From Phocaeicola plebeius (lineage in GTDB: Bacteria; Bacteroidota; Bacteroidia; Bacteroidales; Bacteroidaceae), in assembly GCF_003437535.1 (NCBI RefSeq), contig NZ_QSQT01000014.1:37594-101593 (forward strand): DNA of 64,000 nt, read 5' to 3'. Under the pieces are notes generated by a model that searched no databases, was not told the DNA's origin, and saw only the letters and a program-made list of their open reading frames with translations. Of the stretch, positions 45,991 through 58,568 are shown piece after piece; the first letter of the stretch is position 1, and each line of letters begins with the position of its first letter. The translations under genes were made by a program, and so were the position numbers.

Positions 45991-48777
45991 TTAGTAAATA
46001 CCCTTAGCTGGCTGTTTCTGGTTACGTGCAGTTCCAAACATATCTTTTATTTTATCCAGTCCTTCCAACTGAGTGGGAGCAAATTCCTCACTGTTCATGT
46101 AGTTCAGGATAGAGTAAAGCATCTGACGGGCTACCGGACGTTTGTCAAGAGCGGTCTGCAAATCAAAAGTGGCCAGCATCAGTTTTCCTTCTCCTACACG
46201 TCCTTCATACAAGGAAGTCAGGCGACGGTTGTGAACAAAATTATCTACCATCTCTACCACAGAAGCACCTCCCTGCAGGCTGTCTACTACCAAGGTGGTC
46301 GAATTAATGTTCAAATCCCACCATTGCCAGTCGGTGTGCATGTCGGTCGGGAAGTCAGCCAAAGCCGGATGAGTGGGGTTACAAAGTACACCCATGGTAC
46401 CAGCCTGATTCGGGAAATGTACCGGGCTCCAGAATACAGGTACAAACTTTCCTTCAATGCCTTGAAGTGTGCGCCAGTCAGGATTGAACAATACTTTCTC
46501 ACCTTTCTTGAGCAACGCCATTGCTTCGTCGTAACTGCGGGTGTATTTCACGTCTCCCCATTTTGTGTCTACGGATGACGGATAAACCCATACGTTCCAG
46601 CGATTACGGTATTCTGTTCCGTCAAGCGACAAGCAAACTTCTAATTTCGAAGCGTTGGTTACCTGTTGCAACGGAAATGAAATTTTTCCCAGTCCACCGT
46701 TATGACCGAAAGCCAATGCAGCTGCCGGAGTCTTTCCCTTGCCCAACGAGCGTCCGTCTGCGGTAATCTCCCAGGAAAGAGTGCTGTTCTTCAACTCATC
46801 CTTTCCGTAATTACAAAGTTCTATTTGTGCTTCGAATGTTTCATTATTCGTATATACAGCTTTCGGAAAACGCAGCAACGGAACTACCGGTGCGCAGAAT
46901 TCACGGAATTCTTCACCAGTAAGAATGCCTTTGCTTTCCCAGAATGCATTGAGCAGTCCTACCAGTGCCGTTCCCTGTCCCGGAAAATCGTGCAGGTCGA
47001 GCAACTGGAATCCGCTGATGCCCGGTGTTTTCAAAGCACGTTCTATTTCTTCTTTATAAAGAATGGCAGCCAATTTTCCGGAAGCCTGCAGGTACTCAGG
47101 AGCTTTGTCTATCAATCCTTTTTTCTCCAAGTCTTCTTTCACTGCCATGAAATTCAGCGGCATCAAAGTTCCCGTATATTTAGGAATTTCCGTAAGATCC
47201 GGATAGACAGAATACTGTCCTACTTCATGGGTCACCAAAGGCACTTCCATACCGTCTATAGATGCACGGAAATCTTTATCAAATGACGGCAGTTCCTGAT
47301 TGAATACTCCCTGTCCACGTACCCATCCTTTCTTGGTCCACTGAGTGACGAAGAAATCATCCTGGTTTTCCGGCCAGTCGCCGTGACCTTTTTCAAATGT
47401 AAACGAAGTGGTGGTATATAAATGGCGGTCGTCTGCAGCCTTCATTTCACCCAACATGGATGCCAAAATATTGAAATCATACTGCAGCTCATTTCCGATG
47501 CTCCAGAAGCAGAAAGAAGGATGATTGCCATATTCCTTACTTATACGCTTTGCTTCGGCACGCAGGAACTCGACCGTAGCAGAATCTTTTCCAAGCGTCA
47601 CACTCCATACAGGAAGCTCTACCTGTACATAGAATCCCATTTCATCGGCTACATTAAACGCAGCTTCCGGCGGACACCAGGAATGAAAACGGAGATGATT
47701 CATTCCATATTCGCGTGCAGAAGCATAAAGTTTTTCCCACGAAGCCTCATCTGTAGGAGGTGTGCCGGTCAAAGGAAAAATGCAGCACTCCAAGGTACCA
47801 CGAAGGAATATCGGTTTGTCATTCAACACCAGTTTGTTTTCTTCATGCCGTATATCACGCAATCCGAAAGTTTCGGTTGTAAGTGAAGTCGATTTTCCGG
47901 ATACTAATTCTACAGAAGCATCGTAAAGATAAGGATTGAATTCATCCCACAGAGGAGCATTATCCCCTAATTGGCAGGTCAGTTCTACCGTTGAATAACC
48001 TTTCACGGCTTCTGCTTGAGTTTCGACAGAAGCGTACGATTTGCTATCATCCTTTCCTTTTACCTGCAGGCTAAGATTAACCGGTGCAGTCTGTGAAGAT
48101 GAATTATATACAGAAACTACAGCCTTTACTGTACGTGAAGCAGCATCCGGATAAAGCTGCAGACTTTCTACGCGTGTTTTCTCCACAGCCTTGATGTACA
48201 TGTCACCTAAGATACCATTCCACTTCACCTGAGTGGCATCTGTATAGGCATGTGCCAGATCATTCACCGACATATCATAGCGCTTGCGGTTGTCCACTCT
48301 GACAGTCAGTACCTGTTTTTTCCCAGGCTGAATATAAGGAGTCAAGTCATACTCATGCGGAGTCGTCAGACTTTCTTCATGACCTTCTACTTTCTGCCCG
48401 TCTATCCATACTTGTGTATCCCATAACACACGTTCCAGATGAAGGATACAATCTTTTTCTTTCCAGTCGGAAGGTACCTGAATCTCGCGTGAATACCAGG
48501 CCGGACCTACATAACTGTAGGCACGGGTAAGATGGAGCAGCTGCGATTTCTCCAATGCAGGTTTCAACGTGCATTTAGTGCCCAGATGAGCTTCATCCGT
48601 TGTACCCGGAAGTGTAATGGAGGTATCAAACAATTTTCCGCCATAAGAAGCATCCATCCCCACATCGGTACTATCCAGACATACCGTCCACTGTCCGGAA
48701 AGATCCATCTGTGTAACAGGACTTGTACACGAAGCAAAAGGAAGACAGAACAACCAGGCGATGAGTGTATTTTTCAT
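45991..48777 (-). CDS. Glycoside hydrolase family 2 enzyme, arm 1
   Basis: A 928-residue lipoprotein (lipobox Cys 17). It is a clear paralogue of the arm-2 GH2: DLSGQWTV, WNGILGDMY, FLRGTLECC, FHSWCPPEAAFNVADEMG in overlapping blocks, acid/base Glu 430 in GNE and nucleophile Glu 518 in THE, and the shared C-terminal region with GQGTALVG and NPTHPALADFPT. It is the first gene of the major leftward arm, 27 bases before the MFS gene. The two copies likely cleave different beta-linkages or linkage contexts of one glycan. Confidence 0.85.
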   Translation of the reverse strand: MKNTLIAWLFCLPFASCTSPVTQMDLSGQWTVCLDSTDVGMDASYGGKLFDTSITLPGTTDEAHLGTKCTLKPALEKSQLLHLTRAYSYVGPAWYSREIQVPSDWKEKDCILHLERVLWDTQVWIDGQKVEGHEESLTTPHEYDLTPYIQPGKKQVLTVRVDNRKRYDMSVNDLAHAYTDATQVKWNGILGDMYIKAVEKTRVESLQLYPDAASRTVKAVVSVYNSSSQTAPVNLSLQVKGKDDSKSYASVETQAEAVKGYSTVELTCQLGDNAPLWDEFNPYLYDASVELVSGKSTSLTTETFGLRDIRHEENKLVLNDKPIFLRGTLECCIFPLTGTPPTDEASWEKLYASAREYGMNHLRFHSWCPPEAAFNVADEMGFYVQVELPVWSVTLGKDSATVEFLRAEAKRISKEYGNHPSFCFWSIGNELQYDFNILASMLGEMKAADDRHLYTTTSFTFEKGHGDWPENQDDFFVTQWTKKGWVRGQGVFNQELPSFDKDFRASIDGMEVPLVTHEVGQYSVYPDLTEIPKYTGTLMPLNFMAVKEDLEKKGLIDKAPEYLQASGKLAAILYKEEIERALKTPGISGFQLLDLHDFPGQGTALVGLLNAFWESKGILTGEEFREFCAPVVPLLRFPKAVYTNNETFEAQIELCNYGKDELKNSTLSWEITADGRSLGKGKTPAAALAFGHNGGLGKISFPLQQVTNASKLEVCLSLDGTEYRNRWNVWVYPSSVDTKWGDVKYTRSYDEAMALLKKGEKVLFNPDWRTLQGIEGKFVPVFWSPVHFPNQAGTMGVLCNPTHPALADFPTDMHTDWQWWDLNINSTTLVVDSLQGGASVVEMVDNFVHNRRLTSLYEGRVGEGKLMLATFDLQTALDKRPVARQMLYSILNYMNSEEFAPTQLEGLDKIKDMFGTARNQKQPAKGIY

Positions 48778-48945
48778 GATATTTTTTTGTTATATTGTAT
48801 TACGGATGCAAAATAACAAAAAACAAATAGGGCAGGAAATGGAATATTTACCGGATAAGATGTAAAAAACTACGAAAAGGCAGACTCTACCGATGAAGTG
48901 GGAAAAGAATGGTCAGTCTGCAAGGAAAAAGCAACTACGTTTTCC

Positions 48946-49032
48946 CAGTACTTCCGTGGAAGTACTGAAGTACTGCAAAGGAAGTACTACAGTACTTTCA
49001 AAGAAGTACTGCAATCCTCCTTAGAAAGTACT
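48946..49032. repeat. Cluster of seven AGTACT palindromes
   Basis: AGTACT occurs at 48947, 48961, 48969, 48983, 48991, 49005 and 49027. CAGTACTTCC-GT-GGAAGTACTG (48946-48967) is a perfect 10-base inverted repeat, and AAGTACT-AC-AGTACTT (48982-48997) another. The block lies in a 387-base gap between the PepSY-like and GH2 genes; the rest of the gap holds only the terminator at 49104-49139 and no gene. Confidence 0.6.
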
Positions 49033-49103
49033 GCGAACCGCCAAGCCATTGTGTATCAGTCTCGCCCCACTTAACCCATCAACTCATCCCACATAAAAAC
49101 ACA

Positions 49104-49139
49104 TAGCCCGCCCCTTTTTTCTGAAAAAGGAACGGGCTA
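49104..49139 (-). terminator. Terminator of the PepSY-like gene
   Basis: TAGCCCG (49104-49110) pairs with CGGGCTA (49133-49139), with CCTTTTTT/AAAAAGG pairing inside. Confidence 0.7.
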
Positions 49140-49164
49140 CAGTTTCCCGAAGGATATAACCAAC

Positions 49165-49599
49165 TTAATCGTCAATATCAATTACGCGCATCTGGCTGTC
49201 GAATGTAATCTCCCATCGGTTAGAGAGTTTCACTTCATATTCATTGCGTTTGCGCTCTATCTGAATGATGGAAGCGTCAGGGTAATTATTCTTCACATAC
49301 GTGCGGATGGCCGACGGAACAATCTGAGTCGGTACGCCGGATTTACATTTCACTTCTGTCCAGTCGCCGGACTTGTCAAACTCAATCTTTTCGCCGTTGG
49401 TAAAAATCACATCGTATGATTTGCTGAATAAATCGCTGTCCTGTTTTGCCAAAGCTACTTTATGTCCTTTGAAGTAAGTAGTGATGAAAGTCTGCGCCTT
49501 CGTAGGCAACTGTCCTACCTGAATCGGTTTTTCGTTATCTGCCATCGCCACGGTTGACACTGTAAACACACACACGAGTAAAAAAACTAACTTTTTCAT
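49165..49599 (-). CDS. PepSY-like periplasmic protein
   Basis: A 144-residue protein with a Sec signal (ending VAMADN). The mature part holds two PepSY-like alpha/beta repeats: AQTFITTYFKGHKV...YDVIFTNGEKIEF and AIRTYVKNNYPDASI...YEVKLSNRWEITF. Proteins of this Bacteroides family are encoded with two-component systems and may sense or inhibit something in the envelope. Here it is 107 bases downstream of the sensor kinase gene and on the same strand, so co-expression or regulation by that system is likely. Exact role unknown. Confidence 0.8.
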   Translation of the reverse strand: MKKLVFLLVCVFTVSTVAMADNEKPIQVGQLPTKAQTFITTYFKGHKVALAKQDSDLFSKSYDVIFTNGEKIEFDKSGDWTEVKCKSGVPTQIVPSAIRTYVKNNYPDASIIQIERKRNEYEVKLSNRWEITFDSQMRVIDIDD

Positions 49600-49706
49600 A
49601 ATGTTCTATTTTTATAAGATGAATACTTTAATGATTTATTTGTACTGCAAAAATGGGATGTAATTCTGAAAAGAATCTGAAGATTTCCCCTTTTTCAACA
49701 AAAAAA

Positions 49707-50975
49707 TCAAGAAACAATAGAAAAAATATGCTGCCCGTCTTCAAAGGTATATGAAAGAGTGAGATGATAGGCCTTACAGATGGAGTCTACCAAGGCCAGT
49801 CCAAGTCCTGTAGAACCCTCGGCTTTTCCTTCTTTATAGAAACGTTCAAAAATACGGTTCTTATCCAATGAAGCGTCTCCGGTATTGCTGATACGGAAAG
49901 AAGAAGCCGTAAAAGAAAGAGCAATCACTCCACCTTCCGTCACATGCACAAACGCATTTTTCAGCAGATTGGTCAGCAGGACGATAGCCAGCGACTCACT
50001 CATTTCCAAACGGAAACATTCTTCTACGTGCACTTCCACTTGCACATAACGATAGGCATATACCTCCTTGTAATCATCCAGATACTGCAAAAGCAGCTCA
50101 TTCAGGCACAAAGATTTTACGTCTGTAAACTGACGGTTCTCTATCTTGCACAATAGTAACAGCGACTTATTCAGGCGTGTCAGATTTTCAAGTGTCCGAT
50201 GGGTCTTCATCAGTTCGGAGAGCTGTTTCTCGGTCAATGTTTCATCCTCCATCAGCATTTCCAGGCGGTTACGGCAAATAGCCAGCGGTGTCTGCATCTC
50301 ATGTGAGGCATTTCCGATAAACAGTTTCTGCTGCTCATAGAGTTTCTCACTGCGTTCTGAGAACATATTGGCCGCCTCATTCAGTTTCCGGAATTCCACA
50401 ATCCGAAGTGATTCATCGAGCGGTTTTTCCTTCGTTCCCAAACGATAATCTTCCAGCCATTTCAACAAAGTATAAAGTGGCCGCATATTGCGATGGAACA
50501 CCCAGGCATTAACCGCTAAAATCATCAGGAACAGCAGTACATAAAGAAAGACAATCCACCCTAAAACGGCACGCTGAAGGTCGAATTTCTCAATGGTAGG
50601 AGTATAGACCACCAGCTCCATGTATCCCCCATCCTCCTTCTGGAAAATGGTCATTAATATTCTGGCAGGTTCCGTCTCTCCTTTTTCGGTAATATATACC
50701 ATTTCGTCCCGATAGGATATATTAGGATAGGAGGCTGCATATTCTGGAGTGACCTCATACAGAAAATACTGATTGTTCGAGCCGTTGCTTGTATCAGGCA
50801 TCTGTTCTCCCGACAGGGAACGGATAATCAACGACTCGGCATAATCGCTCAAGGAATCATCCACTTCGTCGTTCACCTCCTCCATAATGGCCAGATAAAA
50901 CAATACCGCCCAACACGTCAGTATGACCACTAAGATGGTGGACATACGCCACATGACCAACTGAAACAGTTTCAT
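49707..50975 (-). CDS. Two-component sensor histidine kinase
   Basis: A 422-residue inner-membrane kinase with two transmembrane segments (about 12-30 and 138-160) flanking a 105-residue periplasmic sensor. A HAMP-like stretch follows, then the phosphoacceptor His 225 (NASHEMQTPL). The ATPase domain has the N-box LLTNLLKNA and GSTGLGLAL; the G1 motif (NTGDAS) is weak. The start overlaps the stop of the regulator gene by four bases (ATGA), so the two are translated together. Next downstream is the PepSY-like gene. Confidence 0.92.
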   Translation of the reverse strand: MKLFQLVMWRMSTILVVILTCWAVLFYLAIMEEVNDEVDDSLSDYAESLIIRSLSGEQMPDTSNGSNNQYFLYEVTPEYAASYPNISYRDEMVYITEKGETEPARILMTIFQKEDGGYMELVVYTPTIEKFDLQRAVLGWIVFLYVLLFLMILAVNAWVFHRNMRPLYTLLKWLEDYRLGTKEKPLDESLRIVEFRKLNEAANMFSERSEKLYEQQKLFIGNASHEMQTPLAICRNRLEMLMEDETLTEKQLSELMKTHRTLENLTRLNKSLLLLCKIENRQFTDVKSLCLNELLLQYLDDYKEVYAYRYVQVEVHVEECFRLEMSESLAIVLLTNLLKNAFVHVTEGGVIALSFTASSFRISNTGDASLDKNRIFERFYKEGKAEGSTGLGLALVDSICKAYHLTLSYTFEDGQHIFSIVS

Positions 50976-51649
50976 TCTTCTACCAGTTTATAACCTATAC
51001 CATACACTGCTTTCAACTCCACCGTAGCACCGGCTTCTTTCAGGTGTTTGCGCAGATTCTTGATTTGTGCATAGATAAAGTCAAAATTATCTACCTGGTC
51101 AATATGGTCTCCCCATACAGATTCAGCCAGTGTGGTTTTGTTTACCAATCTTCCGGGACGCAGCATAAAATACAGCAGAATATCGTATTCTTTCCGGTTC
51201 AGGTCCAGTTCCTTCCCTCCTACTGCAACCTTAAAATGGTCTGGGATGACTTCTACATTGCCATAGCTTACCTTCTTCTCTCCTTCCCGCTGGTTACGAC
51301 GGAACAGACTCTTCAATCGCGCATGGAGCTCGGCCAAATGATAAGGCTTAGGGAGATAATCATCCGCTCCTAAATCCAATCCTTTGACTTTGTCTTCCAA
51401 AGAATCCTTGGCCGACAGTATAATGACATTGGTCCGTTTTCCCAACGCATGCAATTCTTCCAGTAAATCAAGTCCGGAACCATCCGGCAACATTATATCC
51501 AGCAATATGCAATCGTAGTCGTAATCCTCTATTTTACGAAGTGCCGTTTTATAATCTGGTGCCTGCGACACGACATAACGTTCTTTCTCCAACGAACGGG
51601 TGGTAATTTCCCGCAAGTCTGCATCATCTTCAACGATTAATATTTTCAT
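50972..51649 (-). CDS. OmpR/PhoB-family response regulator
   Basis: A 225-residue regulator. The receiver domain has Glu 7/Asp 8/Asp 9 acidic residues, phospho-acceptor Asp 51 (CILLDIMLPDG) and Lys about 101 (YLPKPYHL). The C-terminal winged helix (about 125-225) shows LDLNRKEYDILLYFM, the recognition helix around DNFDFIYAQIKNLRKHL and the VYGIGYKL wing. It pairs with the overlapping sensor kinase gene. Targets may include the PepSY-like gene. Confidence 0.94.
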   Translation of the reverse strand: MKILIVEDDADLREITTRSLEKERYVVSQAPDYKTALRKIEDYDYDCILLDIMLPDGSGLDLLEELHALGKRTNVIILSAKDSLEDKVKGLDLGADDYLPKPYHLAELHARLKSLFRRNQREGEKKVSYGNVEVIPDHFKVAVGGKELDLNRKEYDILLYFMLRPGRLVNKTTLAESVWGDHIDQVDNFDFIYAQIKNLRKHLKEAGATVELKAVYGIGYKLVEE

Positions 51650-51676
51650 GGCATATAGTTTTTGAAAACAAAAAAA

Positions 51677-51709
51677 GCCATTCCGGATATCAAAATTATC
51701 CGGAATGGC
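51677..51709 (-). terminator. Terminator of the glycogen phosphorylase gene
   Basis: GCCATTCCGGATA (51677-51689) and TATCCGGAATGGC (51697-51709) pair perfectly over 13 bases; on the minus strand a run of T follows. Confidence 0.85.
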
Positions 51710-51743
51710 CTGTTTATATGATTATCTGAACAGACAGAGGTCT

Positions 51744-54311
51744 TTATTCATTAAACCAGCGTACATAGCAGAAATCCTGACGGTGAGGCAGTGCATCGTT
51801 CTTCGGGAACATACGGTAAGCTACCTTAAAGCTACCCGCATTTGACAAACCTGCAATCATTTCGAAAGTAAACAAGTTGCCTTCACGTTTCACCATCTTC
51901 ATCGGGTTAACCGCATAAATGTATTCACGGCCTTCTGCATTGGTATAAGTAACCACCTGTTCGATACCGATTGCATCGTCCAAGCCTTTTTCATCTACCA
52001 CGCAAGTAAGCTTGTAGTCTTTACCGCTTTCTACGTTACCGTTGCACAAATCCTGGCACTTGTTGAATGAAACAACCTGAATTTCATCCCATTTAGCAGC
52101 TACTTCTTCCTTCCATGCAGCCAGTTTCTTCACTTGTTCGTAGTTGTTTGCTTCAAGCGCGTGGAAACGTTCAGCTTCCTTACCATAGAACTTAGCGAAG
52201 TAATCATCCAACTGACGTTTCATGGTATAATGAGGAGCAACCTGAGCGATAGAGTTCTTAATAGTCTTTATCCAGCCTTCAGAATATCCTTTCTTGTTTC
52301 TTGCATAATACAACGGCAGGATTTCTGTTTCCAGGATACTGTAGATAGTAGCAGCATCCAGCTGATCCTGATGTTCCTGGTTCTGGTAAGTACGTTTTTC
52401 AGTCAATGCCCATCCAGCACCTTCACGGTAACCTTCCAGCCACCATCCGTCCAATACAGAGAAGTTAACCACACCATTCATCAAGGCTTTTTCACCTGAT
52501 GTACCAGATGCTTCCAACGGACGAGTCGGAGTGTTCATCCAGATATCTACTCCAGATACCAGGCGACGAGCCAACTTCATATCATAGTTTTCCAAGAAAA
52601 TAATCTTTCCTAAGAATTCCGGACGGTTAGAGATTTCGATAATTTTCTTGATCAATCCCTGACCTGCTCCATCGTGCGGGTGAGCTTTACCAGCAAACAA
52701 GAACTGAACCGGATAGTCAGGATTGTTTACAATCTTAGCCAAACGATCCAAGTCAGTGAACAACAAGTGTGCACGCTTGTAAGTAGCAAAACGACGAGCA
52801 AAACCAATCAGCAAGGCATTCGGGTTAATCTTATCCATCAAAGATACCACACGTGACGGGTCTCTCTGGTTCTTCAACCATGTATCACGGAACTGATCGC
52901 GGATGTAGTTAATCAGTTTGTTCTTCAAAGCCACACGAGTCTTCCAAATTTCTTCATCAGGCACGTTGTAGATACGTTCCCAGATTTTCGGATTTGACTG
53001 GTCGTGCATGAAGTTCTTGTCAAAGTATTTATTATACAAAGCTTTCCATTCAGAAGCACACCAAGTGGGGAAATGTACACCGTTAGTTACATAACCTACA
53101 TGATTTTCTTCAGGGAAATAGCCTTTCCAGATTCCAGAGAACATTTCCTGAGAAACCTTTCCGTGCAACCAGCTTACACCGTTCACTTCCTGACAAGTGT
53201 TGCAAGCAAATGTAGACATACAGAAACGTTCGTTCGGATCACCCGGATTGATACGTCCCAAGTCCATCAAATCCTGCCAGCTGATTCCCATACGCTGCGG
53301 ATAACCGCCCATGTACTTACCGAACAATCCTTCATCGAAATAGTCATGTCCTGCCGGAACCGGAGTATGTACAGTATACAGAGAAGAAGCACGAACCACT
53401 TCTAATGCTTCGTCAAATGACATTCCGCTTTCTACGTAGTCACACAGACGCTGTACATTACACAATGCCGCATGTCCTTCGTTGCAGTGATATACATCTT
53501 TCTTGATACCCAGTTTCTTCAGCAACAGCACACCACCGATACCCAGCAAGATTTCCTGTTTCAAGCGGTTTTCCCAATCACCACCATACAACTGGTGAGT
53601 AATAGAACGGTCGAATTCGCTGTTCATTTCATTGTCTGTATCCAACAGATACAAAGGTACACGACCTACATTGACTCTCCATACGTATGCATGTACATAA
53701 TAGTTCAAATAAGGTACATCCAATACCATCGGCTGGTCGTTTTCATCCTTCACGCGTTCCAAAGGAAGGCTTCCGAAGTTCTGAGCTTCATAGTTAGCAA
53801 TCTGCTGACCGTCCATTGAAAGGCTCTGTGTGAAGTAGCCGTAACGATACAAGAAACCGATACCGCACATATCCACATTACTGTCTGAAGCTTCTTTCAG
53901 GTAGTCACCGGCCAAGATACCCAGACCACCAGAATAAATCTTCAGTACATGAGTCAAACCGTATTCCATACAGAAATAAGCTACAGACGGACGGTTTTTG
54001 TCTGGTTTTACAGACATATATTCAGTAAATCTATCATAGATTGCATTAATCTTACCCAACATTTCTTTATCTACAGACAGAGCTTCCAGCTTTTCGTAGT
54101 TAAGACGTTCCAGCAAAGCCACAGGGTTCTGTCCGACAGCACGCCACAATTCCGGGTCAAGTTCTCTAAACATTTCAGTAGCATCATCATTCCATGCCCA
54201 CCAAATGTTACGAGCCATCACTTCCAGCATCTTCAAAGATTCCGGGATGCGAGATTTCACATTAATTTCTCTCCAAACAGGAGTATTAGCATAGTTTGTT
54301 TTGATTTTCAT
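51744..54311 (-). CDS. glgP: Alpha-glucan (glycogen) phosphorylase, GT35
   Basis: An 855-residue cytosolic enzyme that releases glucose-1-phosphate from glycogen or maltodextrin using pyridoxal phosphate. It belongs to the alpha-glucan phosphorylase subgroup with an N-terminal extension: [14 protein letters not shown] near residue 35, [23 protein letters not shown] in two blocks, and the PLP region [14 protein letters not shown], where the Lys forms the Schiff base, at about 605-620. The gene follows the glycogen synthase by 20 bases. This pairing suggests joint control of glycogen synthesis and breakdown. Confidence 0.93.
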   Translation of the reverse strand: MKIKTNYANTPVWREINVKSRIPESLKMLEVMARNIWWAWNDDATEMFRELDPELWRAVGQNPVALLERLNYEKLEALSVDKEMLGKINAIYDRFTEYMSVKPDKNRPSVAYFCMEYGLTHVLKIYSGGLGILAGDYLKEASDSNVDMCGIGFLYRYGYFTQSLSMDGQQIANYEAQNFGSLPLERVKDENDQPMVLDVPYLNYYVHAYVWRVNVGRVPLYLLDTDNEMNSEFDRSITHQLYGGDWENRLKQEILLGIGGVLLLKKLGIKKDVYHCNEGHAALCNVQRLCDYVESGMSFDEALEVVRASSLYTVHTPVPAGHDYFDEGLFGKYMGGYPQRMGISWQDLMDLGRINPGDPNERFCMSTFACNTCQEVNGVSWLHGKVSQEMFSGIWKGYFPEENHVGYVTNGVHFPTWCASEWKALYNKYFDKNFMHDQSNPKIWERIYNVPDEEIWKTRVALKNKLINYIRDQFRDTWLKNQRDPSRVVSLMDKINPNALLIGFARRFATYKRAHLLFTDLDRLAKIVNNPDYPVQFLFAGKAHPHDGAGQGLIKKIIEISNRPEFLGKIIFLENYDMKLARRLVSGVDIWMNTPTRPLEASGTSGEKALMNGVVNFSVLDGWWLEGYREGAGWALTEKRTYQNQEHQDQLDAATIYSILETEILPLYYARNKKGYSEGWIKTIKNSIAQVAPHYTMKRQLDDYFAKFYGKEAERFHALEANNYEQVKKLAAWKEEVAAKWDEIQVVSFNKCQDLCNGNVESGKDYKLTCVVDEKGLDDAIGIEQVVTYTNAEGREYIYAVNPMKMVKREGNLFTFEMIAGLSNAGSFKVAYRMFPKNDALPHRQDFCYVRWFNE

Positions 54312-54331
54312 ATCACTAATGTTTTATAAGT

Positions 54332-56008
54332 TCATTTTTGTTTATAAGATTTGCAACGTTCTTTTGCATTGCGCAAAGCCACGTCGTATGCTTCATAATA
54401 ATAGCGTATAAAATGTTTCCACAAAGCCTTTTCAGCAATGTCGGCCGCATTTTTTCGAATTATCTGTACTTCAGATTCCGGCAACTTAGCAAATTCGGTA
54501 ATCGTGTCACGAATTACATCTGCCACTTCCGAATAATTGTAGTCGGTACGATGAATAACTTTTACACCGTCTTCCAATGTACCGGGATGACCTTTCAATG
54601 AATTTACCCACAAGCCGAATCCTGCCAGATCCGTCGTAATGGCAGGCACTTTAAAAGCCACACTTTCCAATGGAGTATAGCCCCATGGTTCATAATATGA
54701 CGGATATACGCTCAAGTCTGCCCCTATAATCAAATCGTAATAGGTTTCATTCAATATTCCGTCGTTGCCATCCAGATAGCAAGGCACAAATATAACCTTT
54801 ACTTTTGACTCCGGAGAGTTAGACATGTTCAAATATTTCAACATATCCAACACCTGGTCATGGCTCATATTATGCAACCAGTGCGTAATAAAAGGACATT
54901 CCAGCGGTGTATTGTAATCATCATTGCTTTCCAGACGTTGTTTCAAGTCTTCACGGGCATCGCCTACCCATCCTGGCACATTGACAAAAGCCACGACTTC
55001 ACGGTTCAGGCTCTTTTTACGTGTCAAACGGTTCAACGCTTCCAGATACACGTTTATACCCTTATTCTTGAATTCATAACGACCGCTTGTTCCTACAATC
55101 AGCGTATCATCGCCCAAATGAGTACCCAGCAACTTGTTAGCCAAATTCAGCAACAAAGCGCGGGCATATTTTCTTTTCTTTTCAAACTCTTCTCCCTTGG
55201 GAACGAAATCATCTTCAAAACCATTCATCAGGACCACGTCCGCCTCTTTGTCCAACAATTCCTTACATTCATTGTTGGTAATATCGCTGACTGTAGTAAA
55301 ACAATCTACATGATGGGCTGTCTGCTTTTCAATAGAGTGCTTTGACTCTACATTCAGTTCACGGGACATCTGGTCACCATTATAAGCAAACAAGTAATCA
55401 TAGAGAGGTTTGTTATTTCCTGCAATGGAACGCCCGATAGTAGTAGCGTGCGTAGTGAAGATTGTAGCAATTTCAGGAACGTGTTTTTGCAAGTATAGTG
55501 CGCCAAGGCCAGTCATCCATTCATGAGCTTGATATATGACCTTATCGCTCATTGTCAGGTTGTAACGATAAAAGCTTTCAACTACTTTTCCCGCAGCATA
55601 CGAGAACATAGAAGCTTCATCATAATCTCCATAAGCATGCAAGGAATCTACTTGAAAATCGATCCATGCCTGAGTATATATCTCATTTTTATCCTTATAG
55701 AAAGGAGTGAAATCGACTAAAATAGCAATCGGCTTACCTGGAATATTCCAACGCCCTACGCGTACTTTCAAATCATCTTTCTTGATTGCATGCTCTCTCC
55801 ATGCCTGAAGAAGCTTTGAATCTTCCACAAACAACGGATTTTCCTTACCCGACCAGAAATCTGGTCCTATAAAAAAAATTCGATCAGGGAAAGTATTCTG
55901 CAAGGTTTTTGCTCTTGTAGACAATACAGTGTATATGCCACCCACTTTATTACATACTTCCCAACTGGATTCGAAAATATAATCAGGTGTTAGTAACTGT
56001 TTCATCAT
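54332..56008 (-). CDS. Glycogen synthase, GT3 type
   Basis: A 558-residue glycosyltransferase of the GT3 family, the glycogen synthase type otherwise typical of animals and fungi and usual in Bacteroidetes. It has the N-terminal substrate block (FESSWEVCNKVGGIYTVLS), FIGPDFWSGKENP, ATIFTTHATTIGRS, and the C-terminal PSYYEPWGYTPLES motif of the sugar-nucleotide site. It elongates glycogen from a nucleotide-glucose donor (UDP-glucose in GT3 enzymes). It is the first gene of a two-gene unit with the phosphorylase. The double Met at the start leaves a one-codon uncertainty. Confidence 0.92.
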   Translation of the reverse strand: MMKQLLTPDYIFESSWEVCNKVGGIYTVLSTRAKTLQNTFPDRIFFIGPDFWSGKENPLFVEDSKLLQAWREHAIKKDDLKVRVGRWNIPGKPIAILVDFTPFYKDKNEIYTQAWIDFQVDSLHAYGDYDEASMFSYAAGKVVESFYRYNLTMSDKVIYQAHEWMTGLGALYLQKHVPEIATIFTTHATTIGRSIAGNNKPLYDYLFAYNGDQMSRELNVESKHSIEKQTAHHVDCFTTVSDITNNECKELLDKEADVVLMNGFEDDFVPKGEEFEKKRKYARALLLNLANKLLGTHLGDDTLIVGTSGRYEFKNKGINVYLEALNRLTRKKSLNREVVAFVNVPGWVGDAREDLKQRLESNDDYNTPLECPFITHWLHNMSHDQVLDMLKYLNMSNSPESKVKVIFVPCYLDGNDGILNETYYDLIIGADLSVYPSYYEPWGYTPLESVAFKVPAITTDLAGFGLWVNSLKGHPGTLEDGVKVIHRTDYNYSEVADVIRDTITEFAKLPESEVQIIRKNAADIAEKALWKHFIRYYYEAYDVALRNAKERCKSYKQK

Positions 56009-56195
56009 CGTCTCATTAATATCTTCTAAATCAGCCGCGAATATACAAAAAATATTTAATCGGAAGAAAAAAAAGGAAAGTTTTGTATTGCTACACTAAT
56101 TTATGCCTGCCAATAGTAACGAAAAGATACAGAGATGTTTCTTTTTCAATACGATACGAAATCATATTCCACCATAGAATCATATATAAAAAAGT

Positions 56196-56230
56196 CCCCG
56201 CTGTACACTAACAAAGAGTGTGCAGCGGGG
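56196..56230 (-). terminator. Terminator of the V-ATPase operon
   Basis: Fourteen-base arms, 56196-56209 (CCCCGCTGTACACT) and 56217-56230, pair with one G-U; on the minus strand ACTTTTTT follows. The remaining 254-base gap is empty. Confidence 0.85.
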
Positions 56231-56262
56231 CAAAGTAGATAAATTAAAAAGAATTCTGAAGA

Positions 56263-58564
<2,302 letters not shown>

Positions 58565-58568
<4 letters not shown>

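Noticed and set aside
48946..49032. CRISPR array
   Set aside because: The repeats are only 6-10 bases, palindromic, with 2-16 base gaps and no unique spacers of 30 bases; no cas gene in the window.
51677..51709. Operator of the OmpR-type regulator gene
   Set aside because: The perfect 13-base inverted repeat with a T run on the minus strand is explained as the terminator of the phosphorylase gene.
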